A program made the translations under genes and the position numbers. Source: Hahnella aquatica (GTDB lineage Bacteria; Pseudomonadota; Gammaproteobacteria; Burkholderiales; Burkholderiaceae_A). Taken from it: 64,000 nt of DNA. Location of the stretch: positions 1,736,001 to 1,800,000 of the forward strand of contig OZ239144.1 of assembly GCA_965194505.1 (NCBI GenBank). The letters are read 5' to 3'. This document shows, one piece after another, positions 51,319 to 59,960 of this stretch; within the stretch, counting starts at the first letter, position 1, and every line of letters starts with the position of its first letter. A model generated the notes under the pieces. That model was not told the origin of the DNA. It worked only from the letters and a program-made list of their open reading frames with translations, and searched no databases.

Positions 51319-52698
51319 ATGGCCCCGTCGCGTCCCCACTGGGTGGTGGTTGGCAGTGGCATTTCGGGCTTGTCCGCCGCCTGGCATTTGCAAGGCCAGG
51401 GGCAGGTCACCATCCTCGAGGCCGAGCACCGCCTGGGCGGTCACACACACACCCGGCATGTGACCCTCGAAGGCATTCGGGCCCCGGTGGACACTGGCTT
51501 CATCGTCTTCAACCACCGCACCTACCCCGAGCTCTTGGCCTGGTTCGAGGTGCTCTCTGTTGAGACCCATCCAGCCGACATGTCCTTCTCGGTCTCGGCC
51601 CGCGGCGGCCGGTTCGAGTGGGCAGGCCACAGCATTCGGGGCCTTTTTGCCCAGCCCGCCAACCTACTCAAGCCCAGTTTTTGGCGCATGCTGGCGGACA
51701 TCCTGCGGTTTAACCGCCAGGCCCCCAAAGACCTGCTGGCCATGGAGTCTGGGGCCAAGCCCGCCTGCAGCCTTGGGGCTTACCTAAAGGCAGGCCACTA
51801 CAGCCAGTCCTTTGAATACGGCTACCTGCTGCCCATGGCCGGGGCCATTTGGTCTTGCCCGGCCGCGCAGATGCGCGCCTTTCCCTTTCAAAGCTTCACC
51901 CGCTTTTGCGTGAACCATGGGCTCTTGCAAATTGCCAATCGGCCGCAGTGGTACAGCCTGCTGGGTGGCAGTCATCAGTACATCGATGCCTTGAAGGCGC
52001 ACTGTGCCCAACAAGGCGAACCACTCGACTGCCGCACCAGTCACGCGGTCGAGGCCGTGAGCAGCCTGCCCAATGGCCGCAAGCGCATCGTGGGCACGAA
52101 CCGACAAACCGGCGAGCGCTTTGAGATCCTGGCCGACGGGGTGATCCTTGCCTCTCACTCGAATCAGTCGGCCGCCATGCTCGAGGCGGCCCAGCATCCC
52201 GCGGCCGAGCCGCTTGCTGCCTTTCGCTATGAGGACAACACGGCCTACCTGCACACCGACACGCGGCTCATGCCCCGGCGCCGTGCGGCCTGGGCCGCCT
52301 GGAACTACTTTGCCGATGGCGTGCCGATCGACCCGCACAGCCCAGCCCAGCCGGGCACCAGCCCACGGGTGTCCGTGACCTACTGGATGAATGTGCTGCA
52401 GTCCTTGCCCTTTGTGCAGCCCATTCTGGTGAGCCTGAACCCCGAGCGGCCACCGGCCATCGAGCACCAGATCGAGACCATCCGCTATGCCCACCCCGTC
52501 TTTGACCAGGCGGCCATGGCGGCCCGAGAGACCATTCGAAGCCTTCAAGGCCATGAGCAGATCTGGTTTGCTGGTGCCTGGATGGGCTACGGCTTTCATG
52601 AAGACGGCTTTCGCTCGGGCCGGGAGGCTGCACAGGCCCTGCTGGCCTGGCATGCCCAAGACCAGGCCCCCACCGAAGGCACCCGACTGGCCGCATGA
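51319..52698 (+). CDS. FAD-dependent amine-oxidase-like protein
   Basis: 459 aa from ATG 51319. N-terminal dinucleotide fold VVVGSGISGLSAAWHL then EAEHRLGGHTHT; C-terminal FAD motif IWFAGAWMGYGFHEDGFRSGREAAQALL. This flavin_amine_oxidase subgroup is found next to DUF1365 and CFA-like genes in many proteobacteria and in furan-fatty-acid loci. A role in acyl-chain desaturation is inferred. Starts 4 nt after folE2 and overlaps DUF1365 by ATGA. Confidence 0.88.
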   Translation: MAPSRPHWVVVGSGISGLSAAWHLQGQGQVTILEAEHRLGGHTHTRHVTLEGIRAPVDTGFIVFNHRTYPELLAWFEVLSVETHPADMSFSVSARGGRFEWAGHSIRGLFAQPANLLKPSFWRMLADILRFNRQAPKDLLAMESGAKPACSLGAYLKAGHYSQSFEYGYLLPMAGAIWSCPAAQMRAFPFQSFTRFCVNHGLLQIANRPQWYSLLGGSHQYIDALKAHCAQQGEPLDCRTSHAVEAVSSLPNGRKRIVGTNRQTGERFEILADGVILASHSNQSAAMLEAAQHPAAEPLAAFRYEDNTAYLHTDTRLMPRRRAAWAAWNYFADGVPIDPHSPAQPGTSPRVSVTYWMNVLQSLPFVQPILVSLNPERPPAIEHQIETIRYAHPVFDQAAMAARETIRSLQGHEQIWFAGAWMGYGFHEDGFRSGREAAQALLAWHAQDQAPTEGTRLAA

Positions 52699-53468
52699 CC
52701 CAGCCCACCGCGCCCCGCCAGCACCCTCGGCTGATGCGAGGCGAGGTCATTCACACCCGCATCACACCGGCCCACCACCACTTTCGAACCAAGGTGACCG
52801 TGATGCAGTTGCCACTGGTCTCCATGGCGGCCCACCAAGACACCGGCAATTGGGCCTGGGGCCTGGATCGGGCGGCGCTGCTCCAGGTGAAAACAAAAGA
52901 CCACGGCGATGGCCGCCCCCTGCTCGATTGGGCCCGGGCCCAGCTCGAGGCGGCGGGCATTGAGGGTGTGGATGGCGAAATCTGGCTGAGCTGCCTGCCG
53001 CGCAGCATGGGCTATGTCTTCAAGCCGGTGAGCTTTTGGTTTTGCGAGAACCGAGCCGGCGAGACCTTGGCCATCATTGCCGAGGTGAACAACACCTTTG
53101 GCGAGCGCCACGCCTATGTGCTCGATTGCGGGCAGGGCTACCGGGCCGGCCGCACCCTCGGGCACGACAAGAACTTCTATGTCTCACCCTTTTTTCCTGC
53201 GCGTGGCCAGTACCAATTTCGCTTTCACCACCTGGCCCATGGCCATGGTGCTGCCCTGGCGCGCATCGAGGTCATCGAGCCGCAGGGGCCTGCACTCATC
53301 ACGAGCATCAGCGGCCAGACCCGCCCGCTGACCCAGGCCACGGCGCTGGCCGCATGGGCACTCCACCCTTTTCAGAGTTTGTCGGTGATCCTACTGATTC
53401 ACTGGCAGGCCCTTCGACTTTGGATCAAACGTGTGCCCCTGGCACCCAGAAAGGAGAACCCCGCATGA
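52695..53468 (+). CDS. DUF1365 family protein
   Basis: 257 aa. Family motifs GEVIHTRITPAHHHFRTKVTVMQLPL, LLDWARAQLEAAGI, CLPRSMGYVFKPVSFWFCENRAGE and VSPFFPARGQYQFRF. Biochemical function unknown; it is nearly always linked to the FAD protein and CFA-like methyltransferase. Overlaps both neighbours by 4 nt. Confidence 0.92.
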   Translation: MTQPTAPRQHPRLMRGEVIHTRITPAHHHFRTKVTVMQLPLVSMAAHQDTGNWAWGLDRAALLQVKTKDHGDGRPLLDWARAQLEAAGIEGVDGEIWLSCLPRSMGYVFKPVSFWFCENRAGETLAIIAEVNNTFGERHAYVLDCGQGYRAGRTLGHDKNFYVSPFFPARGQYQFRFHHLAHGHGAALARIEVIEPQGPALITSISGQTRPLTQATALAAWALHPFQSLSVILLIHWQALRLWIKRVPLAPRKENPA

Positions 53469-54664
53469 GCAGCCCAGGGCTGACCGCACGGATGGTGCTC
53501 AACATGTTGCGCAACATTCAGATCGGCGAGATTCGTCTCATCACACCGGCTGGTGAACACCAGTTGCAGGGTCTGCAGCAGGCCGACCTGGCCCCGCAGA
53601 CCTTTGAGATTCGCCGCTGGCGCGCCTTTGAGCGCGCCCTGCGCCGAGGAGACATTGGCTTTGGCGAGTCCTTCATGGATGGCGACTGGACCACGCCCGA
53701 CCTGCCCGGCCTGCTGCGCACGCTGGCGGCCAATCGGCAGGCCTTGGACAAAGCCATTGTTGGGCACCGCTGGCTGCTGCTGCTCGACCGCATCGGCCAC
53801 CTGCTTCGCAGCAACTCGACCAAGCGGGCCAAGAAGAACATCGAGGCCCACTACGACCTCGGCAACGACTTCTATCGGCTCTGGCTCGACCCCACCATGA
53901 CTTACTCGAGCGCCATCTACACCGACCGTGAGATGCGTGGCGAACTGCCCACCGACTTGTCTGGTGCGCAGAACCGCAAGATGGACCGCGCCCTCTCGAT
54001 GCTGGGCCCCCTGGGGCCCGAGAGCCAGACCCTCGAGATCGGCTGTGGCTGGGGTGGTCTGGCCATGCGCCGGCTTCAACAGCCCGGCCGCCACCTGGGC
54101 ATCACCCTCTCGGTGGAGCAAAAGGCCTGGGCCGAGGAGCACCTGGCCGCCCAAGGGCTGCAAGACCGCTGCGAGATTCGTCTGCAGGACTACCGCCACA
54201 CCGATGGCCGCTTCGACGGAATTGTGTCCATCGAGATGATCGAGGCCGTGGGTGAGGCCTACTGGCCCACCTACTTCAACACCCTGCACCGCTGCTTAAA
54301 GCCCGGTGGCCGCGCGGTGGTGCAGGCCATCGTCATTCGAGACGACCTCTTCCCCCGGTACCGCAAGGGCCTGGACTTTATTCAGAAGTACATCTTCCCC
54401 GGCGGCATGCTCTTGTCGCGTCAGGCGATTGAGTCGGTGTCGGCCAAGGCTGGCCTGCGGGTCGTGGATGAGTTCGCGTTTGGCCAGCACTATGCGCGCA
54501 CCTTGCGCGACTGGTACGACCGATTCAATGCCAAGGAAGATGAGATTCGTGCGCTTGGCTTTGATGACCGATTCATGGCCATGTGGCGGTTTTATTTGTC
54601 GTATTGCGAGGCCGGCTTCTACACCGGCGACCTCGATGTGCTGCAGGTCTGCTTTGAGCGCTAA
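53465..54664 (+). CDS. CFA-synthase-like SAM methyltransferase (UfaM-like)
   Basis: 399 aa. SAM motif LEIGCGWGGLA (190-200), AHYDLGNDFYRLWLDP and KYIFPGG are typical of cyclopropane fatty acid synthases. Against E. coli Cfa the bicarbonate-site residues read Ser149 (Cys139), Glu260 (Glu239), Gln287 (His266), Ile289 (Ile268), Tyr343 (Tyr317), and EHVG is EAVG. That suggests a reaction other than standard cyclopropanation, such as acyl-chain methylation on the way to furan fatty acids. It is inferred to act on membrane phospholipids. ATGA overlap upstream. Confidence 0.9.
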   Translation: MSSPGLTARMVLNMLRNIQIGEIRLITPAGEHQLQGLQQADLAPQTFEIRRWRAFERALRRGDIGFGESFMDGDWTTPDLPGLLRTLAANRQALDKAIVGHRWLLLLDRIGHLLRSNSTKRAKKNIEAHYDLGNDFYRLWLDPTMTYSSAIYTDREMRGELPTDLSGAQNRKMDRALSMLGPLGPESQTLEIGCGWGGLAMRRLQQPGRHLGITLSVEQKAWAEEHLAAQGLQDRCEIRLQDYRHTDGRFDGIVSIEMIEAVGEAYWPTYFNTLHRCLKPGGRAVVQAIVIRDDLFPRYRKGLDFIQKYIFPGGMLLSRQAIESVSAKAGLRVVDEFAFGQHYARTLRDWYDRFNAKEDEIRALGFDDRFMAMWRFYLSYCEAGFYTGDLDVLQVCFER

Positions 54665-55244
54665 GGCCACTCGCACCGCCGCAGGCGTGCCGGCGCCCTC
54701 CCGCCGTTTGCTGTTGGGAGGGTTCACCTGCGGCCTGCTTGGCGCTTTCCTGGCGGGCAGCACCATGTTTGTCACCATCCCGGCCCGAGCCATGAACGCG
54801 GTGGGCAAGGGCACCCTTCGTGTCTGGGGCTTTAAGGTCTACGACGCCGAGTTGCTCGCGACTGCACCGGGCCCAGACCTGCAAGACCTCGATCGGCTTT
54901 TTGCTCGGCCATTCGCACTTCGCATTCGTTACGCCCGCGAGATTCAATCGCGCGCACTGATCGATCGCACCATCGACGAGATGCAGGCCCTCGGGGCCGG
55001 CACCGCTGAGCAGCACAAAGCCTGGACCCAGGCGCTAAACAGCATCTTCCCCACGGTTCGCGAGGGCGATGAGCTGGTTGGACAGCATGTGCCCGGCCTG
55101 GGCGCGCGCTTTCAGTTCAATGGCCGGCCCGTGGGCGAGGTGGCCGATGAGGCCTTCTCGCGGGCATTCTTCCGCATCTGGCTCGACCCCAAGACCAGTG
55201 CACCGGGCCTGCGCAAGGCACTGCTCGGCCTTGCAACACCCTGA
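54654..55244 (+). CDS. Chalcone-isomerase-like protein, exported
   Basis: 196 aa from TTG 54654 (CAGG six bases upstream; overlaps the methyltransferase by 11 nt). ATG 54636 and GTG 54687 are alternatives. A signal-like SRRLLLGGFTCGLLGAFLAG, resembling a twin-arginine signal, precedes the domain with TLRVWGFKVYDAELLA, LRIRYAREIQSRALIDRTIDEM and RIWLDPKTSAPGLRKALLG. This bacterial CHI-like (Chalcone_3) fold is thought to bind lipids or fatty acids; no activity is known. Confidence 0.8.
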   Translation: MSAKATRTAAGVPAPSRRLLLGGFTCGLLGAFLAGSTMFVTIPARAMNAVGKGTLRVWGFKVYDAELLATAPGPDLQDLDRLFARPFALRIRYAREIQSRALIDRTIDEMQALGAGTAEQHKAWTQALNSIFPTVREGDELVGQHVPGLGARFQFNGRPVGEVADEAFSRAFFRIWLDPKTSAPGLRKALLGLATP

Positions 55245-56475
55245 GGACATCTCCCGGGCGCAGGTGCTGCGCTACGGGCTGCCAGGCATGGCCCTGGCCT
55301 CTGCTGCACTTCCACTCTATTTGGTAACGCCCCACCTCTATGCAGGGGCTGTGGGCCTGCCGCTCGCCTGGGTCGGACTGTGCCTTATGGCCACACGGCT
55401 CATCGATGCGATCACCGATCCCATCATTGGCCGCTGGATGGACAAGACCCCCGGGCAGCGCTTTGAGCGCTGGATGCTGCCGAGTCTGGCCCTGCTCTGC
55501 CTTGGCATGGTGCTGCTGCTCTCGCCACCCGGGGGCTGGTCGAGTGCGGCGCTCATGGCCTACATGACGGCCTGCGCACTCCTGGTGTCGTTGTCCAACA
55601 GTGCGGCGGGCCTGGCCCACCAGGCCTGGCTCGTGAGCTGGACGCCAGAACCCGCAGTGCAGGCACGGCTGGTCACCAGCCGTGAGGGCTTCACCCTGGT
55701 GGGTGTGATGGTGGCGGCTGTGCTGGCCAGCCAGTCGAGCCTCACGGGCCTGCTGGGCTGGGTGCTGCTCGCCGCCTTGCTGGGGGGCCTGGCCCTGCGG
55801 GGGTTGCCCGGCCAGCCGAGCAGCAGTGGTGCTCGGCCAGCAGCGGTGTCGGTCTGGCAAGGGTTTCGTCTGCTCGACACCCCAGGCCGCGGCCTGCTGG
55901 GTGTGATGGGCCTCAACGCCCTGGCCAATGCCATTCCGGGCACCTTGTTCCTCTTTTTCGTGGCGGACCAACTCGGCCTTGCCCAGCAGACGGCGGGTGT
56001 TCTGCTCATGGCCTACTTCTTGGCCGCGGCGGTCTCCATGGTGTTCTGGCAACGACTGTTGCGACAACACCCGGCCGGCCGCATCTGGCAGGCCTCGGTG
56101 GTGGTCTCGATCCTCGCCTTTGTCTGGGCGAGCCAGCTTGGCGCGGGCGACCTGTGGCCCTTTGCCGTGATCTGCCTGGTCACGGGGTTCGCGCTCGGGG
56201 CCGAGCTCACCTGCCCTGCCCTGCTGCTGGCGGCGGCCATTTCAAGGTCGGGCCAGCGTGGCCAGCACGAGGCCCTCATCATGGGCCTGTGGACGCTTCT
56301 GCAGAAACTCGCCCTGGCCCTGGCGGCCGGGCTGGTTCTGCCCCTGCTTGCTGGCCTGGGCTACACCCCGGGCACGGGCCACAGCCTGGCCCTGCCCTTG
56401 GCCTATGCCGCCTTGCCCTGCGGGCTCAAGCTCGCAGCCCTTTTGATGTTCCGACGACTGGAGTCCAGACCATGA
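55231..56475 (+). CDS. MFS transporter, GPH/MFS_2 type
   Basis: 414 aa from TTG 55231, which overlaps the previous stop by 14 nt. About 11-12 membrane segments; the cytosolic loop DAITDPIIGRWMDKTPGQRFERW is the MFS_2 signature after helix 2. Substrate unknown. The constant pairing with FAD/DUF1365/CFA genes suggests a lipid or lipid precursor. Overlaps the next gene by ATGA. Confidence 0.85.
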   Translation: MQHPEDISRAQVLRYGLPGMALASAALPLYLVTPHLYAGAVGLPLAWVGLCLMATRLIDAITDPIIGRWMDKTPGQRFERWMLPSLALLCLGMVLLLSPPGGWSSAALMAYMTACALLVSLSNSAAGLAHQAWLVSWTPEPAVQARLVTSREGFTLVGVMVAAVLASQSSLTGLLGWVLLAALLGGLALRGLPGQPSSSGARPAAVSVWQGFRLLDTPGRGLLGVMGLNALANAIPGTLFLFFVADQLGLAQQTAGVLLMAYFLAAAVSMVFWQRLLRQHPAGRIWQASVVVSILAFVWASQLGAGDLWPFAVICLVTGFALGAELTCPALLLAAAISRSGQRGQHEALIMGLWTLLQKLALALAAGLVLPLLAGLGYTPGTGHSLALPLAYAALPCGLKLAALLMFRRLESRP

Positions 56476-57008
56476 TGCTCAAACGAATTGCACTGCTTGC
56501 GGCGGCCGCCGCCATGATTGGCCTACAAGGCTGCGCGGGCCCATCGGTCGAGCGCTACGCCCAAGAAAAGCCTGCGCTGGACCTGGCCCAATATTTCCAG
56601 GGTCGCACCACGGGCTGGGGCATGGTCACCGACCGCTCCGGTGAAGTCACAAGACGCTTTGTGGTGCAGATCGATGGCCGCTTCGAAGGCAACACGGGGG
56701 TGCTCGACGAGACCTTTGAATGGTCGGATGGCGAGAAACAGAAACGCATCTGGCGCCTCGAAAAACTTGGCCCCAACCGCTGGAAGGGCACGGCCGATGA
56801 CGTGGTGGGAGAGGCCACCGGCGAGATCGCGGGCAACGCACTCCATTGGCGCTACACCTTGGCTGTGCCGGTCAAGGGAACCGTGATCAACATGGCCTTT
56901 GATGACTGGATGGTGCTGATCGATGACAAGGTCATGCTCAACCGCGCCACCTTCAGCAAGTTTGGCATTCGGCTCGGTGAGGTCACCCTCTCATTTCAGC
57001 GGCCCTAA
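56472..57008 (+). CDS. DUF3833 lipoprotein
   Basis: 178 aa. Signal MMLKRIALLAAAAAMIG and lipobox LQGC (Cys21). DUF3833 body: DLAQYFQGRTTGWGMVTDRSGEVTRRF, then DETFEWSDGEKQKRIWRLEKLG and FDDWMVLIDDKVMLNRATFSKFGIRLGEVTLSF. Lipocalin-like beta pattern; probably outer-membrane-anchored lipid handling. Function not established. Confidence 0.92.
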   Translation: MMLKRIALLAAAAAMIGLQGCAGPSVERYAQEKPALDLAQYFQGRTTGWGMVTDRSGEVTRRFVVQIDGRFEGNTGVLDETFEWSDGEKQKRIWRLEKLGPNRWKGTADDVVGEATGEIAGNALHWRYTLAVPVKGTVINMAFDDWMVLIDDKVMLNRATFSKFGIRLGEVTLSFQRP

Positions 57009-57014
57009 CAGCCC

Positions 57015-57809
57015 ATGCCCTTGAATCAACCCATCCCAAGCCTTCGGGGCCGCACCGTCTGGGTGGTGGGCGGCTCGGCCGGCATTGGCCAAGCCCTGGC
57101 GCAACAGGCCCTGGCGCAGGGCGCTCGCCTGGTGGTCTCTGGGCGCCGGGCGCAGACACTCTCTGAGGCCTTCCCCTCGGCGGATGTGCGGCGAGAGGTC
57201 TTGAACATCACGGAGCGCGGCGGTGCCCAGCGGGTGCTCGATGCACTGGCCGCCGATGGCTGGCTGCCGGACCTGGTCTTCTGGGTGGCGGGCGATTACA
57301 AGCCGCAGCCCATTGCAGACTTCCAGGTGGAGGATGCTCGCCAGGTGGTGGAGACCAACCTCTTGGCCTGCTACGACGGGCTTCGCGCACTGCTCAACCA
57401 TTGGCTGCCACTGGCGCCCGGCCGCCTGGCCCAAGGGGTTCCAAGGTTTCACATCTGCTGGTTCTCAAGCGTTGCGGGCTACCGCGGCCTTCCACTGGCG
57501 CTGTCTTACAGCGCCAGCAAGGCGGGCTTGAACGCCATGGCTGAAACAAGCTTCGTAGAACTCAAGCCCAAGGGCATTGATGTCTCGCTGGTCTGCCCAG
57601 GCTTTGTGAAGACCCGGCTCACCGATGGAAACGACTTCAAAATGCCCGCACTCATCTCCATCAATGAAGCCGCAGAGCAGACGCTTCGGGGGCTCGCCAA
57701 GGGTGAGTTTGAAATCCATTACCCCAAGCGCTTTACCTGGTTCATGAAGTTGCTAAGGGTGCTGCCCCACCGGCTTTTTTTCTGGCTCATGGGGAAGACG
57801 CTGCGCTAA
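57015..57809 (+). CDS. Short-chain dehydrogenase/reductase
   Basis: 264 aa. NAD(P) motif VVGGSAGIGQ (TGxxxGxG form with Gly-Gly-Ser), catalytic Ser in CWFSSVAGYRG and YSASKAG with Tyr and Lys. Substrate unknown; the C terminus FMKLLRVLPHRLFFWLMGKTLR is hydrophobic, suggesting membrane association. Six bases after DUF3833; last gene of the tight operon. Confidence 0.9.
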   Translation: MPLNQPIPSLRGRTVWVVGGSAGIGQALAQQALAQGARLVVSGRRAQTLSEAFPSADVRREVLNITERGGAQRVLDALAADGWLPDLVFWVAGDYKPQPIADFQVEDARQVVETNLLACYDGLRALLNHWLPLAPGRLAQGVPRFHICWFSSVAGYRGLPLALSYSASKAGLNAMAETSFVELKPKGIDVSLVCPGFVKTRLTDGNDFKMPALISINEAAEQTLRGLAKGEFEIHYPKRFTWFMKLLRVLPHRLFFWLMGKTLR

Positions 57810-57837
57810 CGGGGGATCCACACGGTGAAGCGATCTT

Positions 57838-57954
57838 CTAGCCCGCCACCGACTCATGCATGCTCAGCCGCACAGACAACAGCACCGCAGAATCCACAGG
57901 CGAGCAGCGGCGGGCGTTGTCGAGCAGATTCGACACAATCACCCGCAGCCGCTC
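57838..57954 (-). pseudogene. Fragment resembling the C-terminal end of a sensor histidine kinase
   Basis: The minus strand of the 230-bp gap encodes ERLRVIVSNLLDNARRCSPV, about 18 further residues and a TAG. NLLDNA is the ATP-binding N box of histidine kinases. The frame has no kinase-like sequence upstream and no G boxes, so only about 38 codons remain. Read as a relic of a deleted gene; chance similarity cannot be excluded. Confidence 0.45.
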
Positions 57955-58039
57955 CACACAGCAGGCACAAGCCCAACATAAGGCGTGGAAGAACGGAAAA
58001 GGGCGTGGTCATGGCGGTTGGCCCTCATTATCATTGAGC

Positions 58040-58531
58040 ATGACCATTGCGCCGAGCCCAGACGACTTCCTAAAGGCCGCTGCCAACCTCGGGCCGCACA
58101 GCCTCAACACACTGGTGGCCCACTACCACCCCGAGGCCCGGTTTCAAGACCCCTTCCAAACCGTCACGGGCCGCGAGGCCATTGCAGCCGTCTATCGGGG
58201 CATGTTTGCCAACCTCATCGAGCCCCGGTTCACGGACCTGGCCGTGGCGGTGGCTCCCGCCGGCCCGCCTTCACCCAACCCTGCCGGCAGCCCGGGACCT
58301 TGCTGGGCGGTGCGCTGGGTGTTTCGTTTCCGTGTGAAGCCAGGCGCACCCGAGCAGGCCATTGCCGGCACCAGCTGGCTGTGGCTGTGCCCCGAGACAG
58401 GCCTGATTCAAGAACACCAAGACCATTGGGACGCCAGCGAACTCTTTGCAGCCTTCCCTGGCCTGGGCTGGGCGGTTCGCAGCCTCAAAAGACGCATCGC
58501 AACAGTGGGACATGTCACGGAAAAGACTTGA
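58040..58531 (+). CDS. NTF2/SnoaL-like protein
   Basis: 163 aa from ATG 58040. LVAHYHPEARFQDPFQTVTGREAIAAVYRGMF is the SnoaL-like fold's first half and HQDHWDASELF the second. Small cone-shaped pocket proteins of this type accompany SDR/FAD/DUF1365/CFA clusters elsewhere. The upstream frame from 57860 covers the kinase relic and is not supported. Confidence 0.8.
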   Translation: MTIAPSPDDFLKAAANLGPHSLNTLVAHYHPEARFQDPFQTVTGREAIAAVYRGMFANLIEPRFTDLAVAVAPAGPPSPNPAGSPGPCWAVRWVFRFRVKPGAPEQAIAGTSWLWLCPETGLIQEHQDHWDASELFAAFPGLGWAVRSLKRRIATVGHVTEKT

Positions 58532-58551
58532 ATCGTTTATAGAATGGGCAC

Positions 58552-59430
58552 GTGAAGACCATACACTCCGACCAAATGCTCTACCCCGAACTCTTTCGCG
58601 CCTTCGAGCGGGTTCGATGGGATCTCGACAAAGACATCGACTGGGCCTCTTTTGATGCCAGCCTGCTCTCTGACGAGCAGGCCCTCACCATCAAGATGAA
58701 CGCCATCACCGAGTGGGCGGCCCTGCCCGCCACCGAGATGTTCCTGCGCGACAACCGCCACGACAGCGACTTCTCGGCCTTCATGTCGGTCTGGTTCTAC
58801 GAAGAACAAAAACACAGCCTCGTGCTCATGGAATACTTGCGCCGGTTCAGGCCAGAGATGGTGCCCACCGAGGCTGAACTGCACGCGGTGCGCTTTGAGT
58901 TCGACCCAGCCCCCGCCCTCGAGACCCTGATGCTGCACTTCTGCGGCGAGATTCGGCTCAACCACTGGTACCGCTGTGCAGCCGAATGGCACACCGAGCC
59001 GGTCATCAAGCAGATCTACGAGACCATTGCCAAGGACGAAGCCCGCCATGGGGGCGCCTACCTGCGCTACATGAAGAAGGCCCTTCACCAGGTTGGCGAC
59101 AACGCCCGGTCTGCCTTTGCCAAGATTGGCGTTTTAATGGCCTCAGCCAGTCGCACGGCCAAGGCCCTGCACCCCACCAACCTGCACGTGAACGAATCGC
59201 TCTACCCGAACGACACCGTGCAGAGCCGCCTGCCCGAACCCGGCTGGCTCGAGCGCTGGCTCGACGAGCAGATTCGGTTCAACACCGACTGGGAAAAGAA
59301 GGTGGCCGAGCGCATCTTGCACAACCTGAGCCTGCTCTTTGAGCGGCCTTTCGAGAGCGTGCAAGAACTCAACCGCTTCCGAAAGGAAATCAACCGCGGC
59401 CTGGCCAGCCCGGATACGCAGCCCGCTTGA
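58552..59430 (+). CDS. Diiron ferritin-like / acyl-ACP-desaturase-like protein
   Basis: 292 aa from GTG 58552; ATG 58576 is an alternative. Candidate diiron ligands: Glu54 (ITEWAALPATE), Glu85 and His88 (YEEQKH), Glu133 (GEIRLNHWY), Glu163 and His166 (KDEARH). This E, ExxH, E, ExxH pattern fits soluble diiron oxygenases such as acyl-ACP desaturases. Desaturase activity is inferred. It directly follows the lipid module and overlaps rfaE2 by TTGA. Confidence 0.8.
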   Translation: MKTIHSDQMLYPELFRAFERVRWDLDKDIDWASFDASLLSDEQALTIKMNAITEWAALPATEMFLRDNRHDSDFSAFMSVWFYEEQKHSLVLMEYLRRFRPEMVPTEAELHAVRFEFDPAPALETLMLHFCGEIRLNHWYRCAAEWHTEPVIKQIYETIAKDEARHGGAYLRYMKKALHQVGDNARSAFAKIGVLMASASRTAKALHPTNLHVNESLYPNDTVQSRLPEPGWLERWLDEQIRFNTDWEKKVAERILHNLSLLFERPFESVQELNRFRKEINRGLASPDTQPA

Positions 59431-59960
59431 CCAGCCCACTGCCCTTTCTCAACAAGATTCACTCCGGCTCGGGGGTTGACGATGCCCCGAGCGCAGGCCT
59501 GCTGGCGGCACTGGCCGCCCTGCCCAGGCCAGTGGTCTTCACCAACGGCGTCTACGACCTGCTTCACCGTGGCCATGTGACCCTGCTGGCCCAGGCCCGG
59601 GCCGAGGGTGCCAGCCTGGTGCTGGCGCTCAACAGCGACGCCTCGGTCCGGCGCCTCAACAAGGGCGCAGACCGCCCCATCAACAGCCTGGAGGACCGCA
59701 TGGCCGTGGCCGCCGCCCTGGGCTGCGTGGATGTGGTCACGAGTTTTTCAGACGACACGCCGCTCGCGCTCATTCTGGCCACACGGCCCGATGTGCTGGT
59801 CAAGGGCGGTGACTGGGCGCTCGAGGACATCGTGGGCGGGGCCGAGGTGCGCAGCTGGGGCGGGCGGGTCTGCTCGATTCCCTTTGAGCACGAACGCTCG
59901 ACCACGGCCACCCTGGCCCGCATTCGGGGGCATGAAGCCCCAGGGCCTTCAACGACTTAA
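59427..59960 (+). CDS. rfaE2: D-glycero-beta-D-manno-heptose 1-phosphate adenylyltransferase
   Basis: 177 aa; TTG start overlapping the preceding stop (TTGA). Nucleotidyltransferase motif HRGH (residues 47-50) in FTNGVYDLLHRGHV and ERSTTAT near the end. It makes ADP-heptose for the LPS inner core; the kinase domain is separate (stand-alone form). Its TAA shares bases with the convergent coaX stop. Confidence 0.95.
   Translation: MTSPLPFLNKIHSGSGVDDAPSAGLLAALAALPRPVVFTNGVYDLLHRGHVTLLAQARAEGASLVLALNSDASVRRLNKGADRPINSLEDRMAVAAALGCVDVVTSFSDDTPLALILATRPDVLVKGGDWALEDIVGGAEVRSWGGRVCSIPFEHERSTTATLARIRGHEAPGPSTT

Noticed and set aside
57860..58039. N-terminal extension of the NTF2-like protein
   Set aside because: The extension overlaps the kinase relic on the other strand, has a Thr/Ser/Gln-rich random composition and does not fit the family start.
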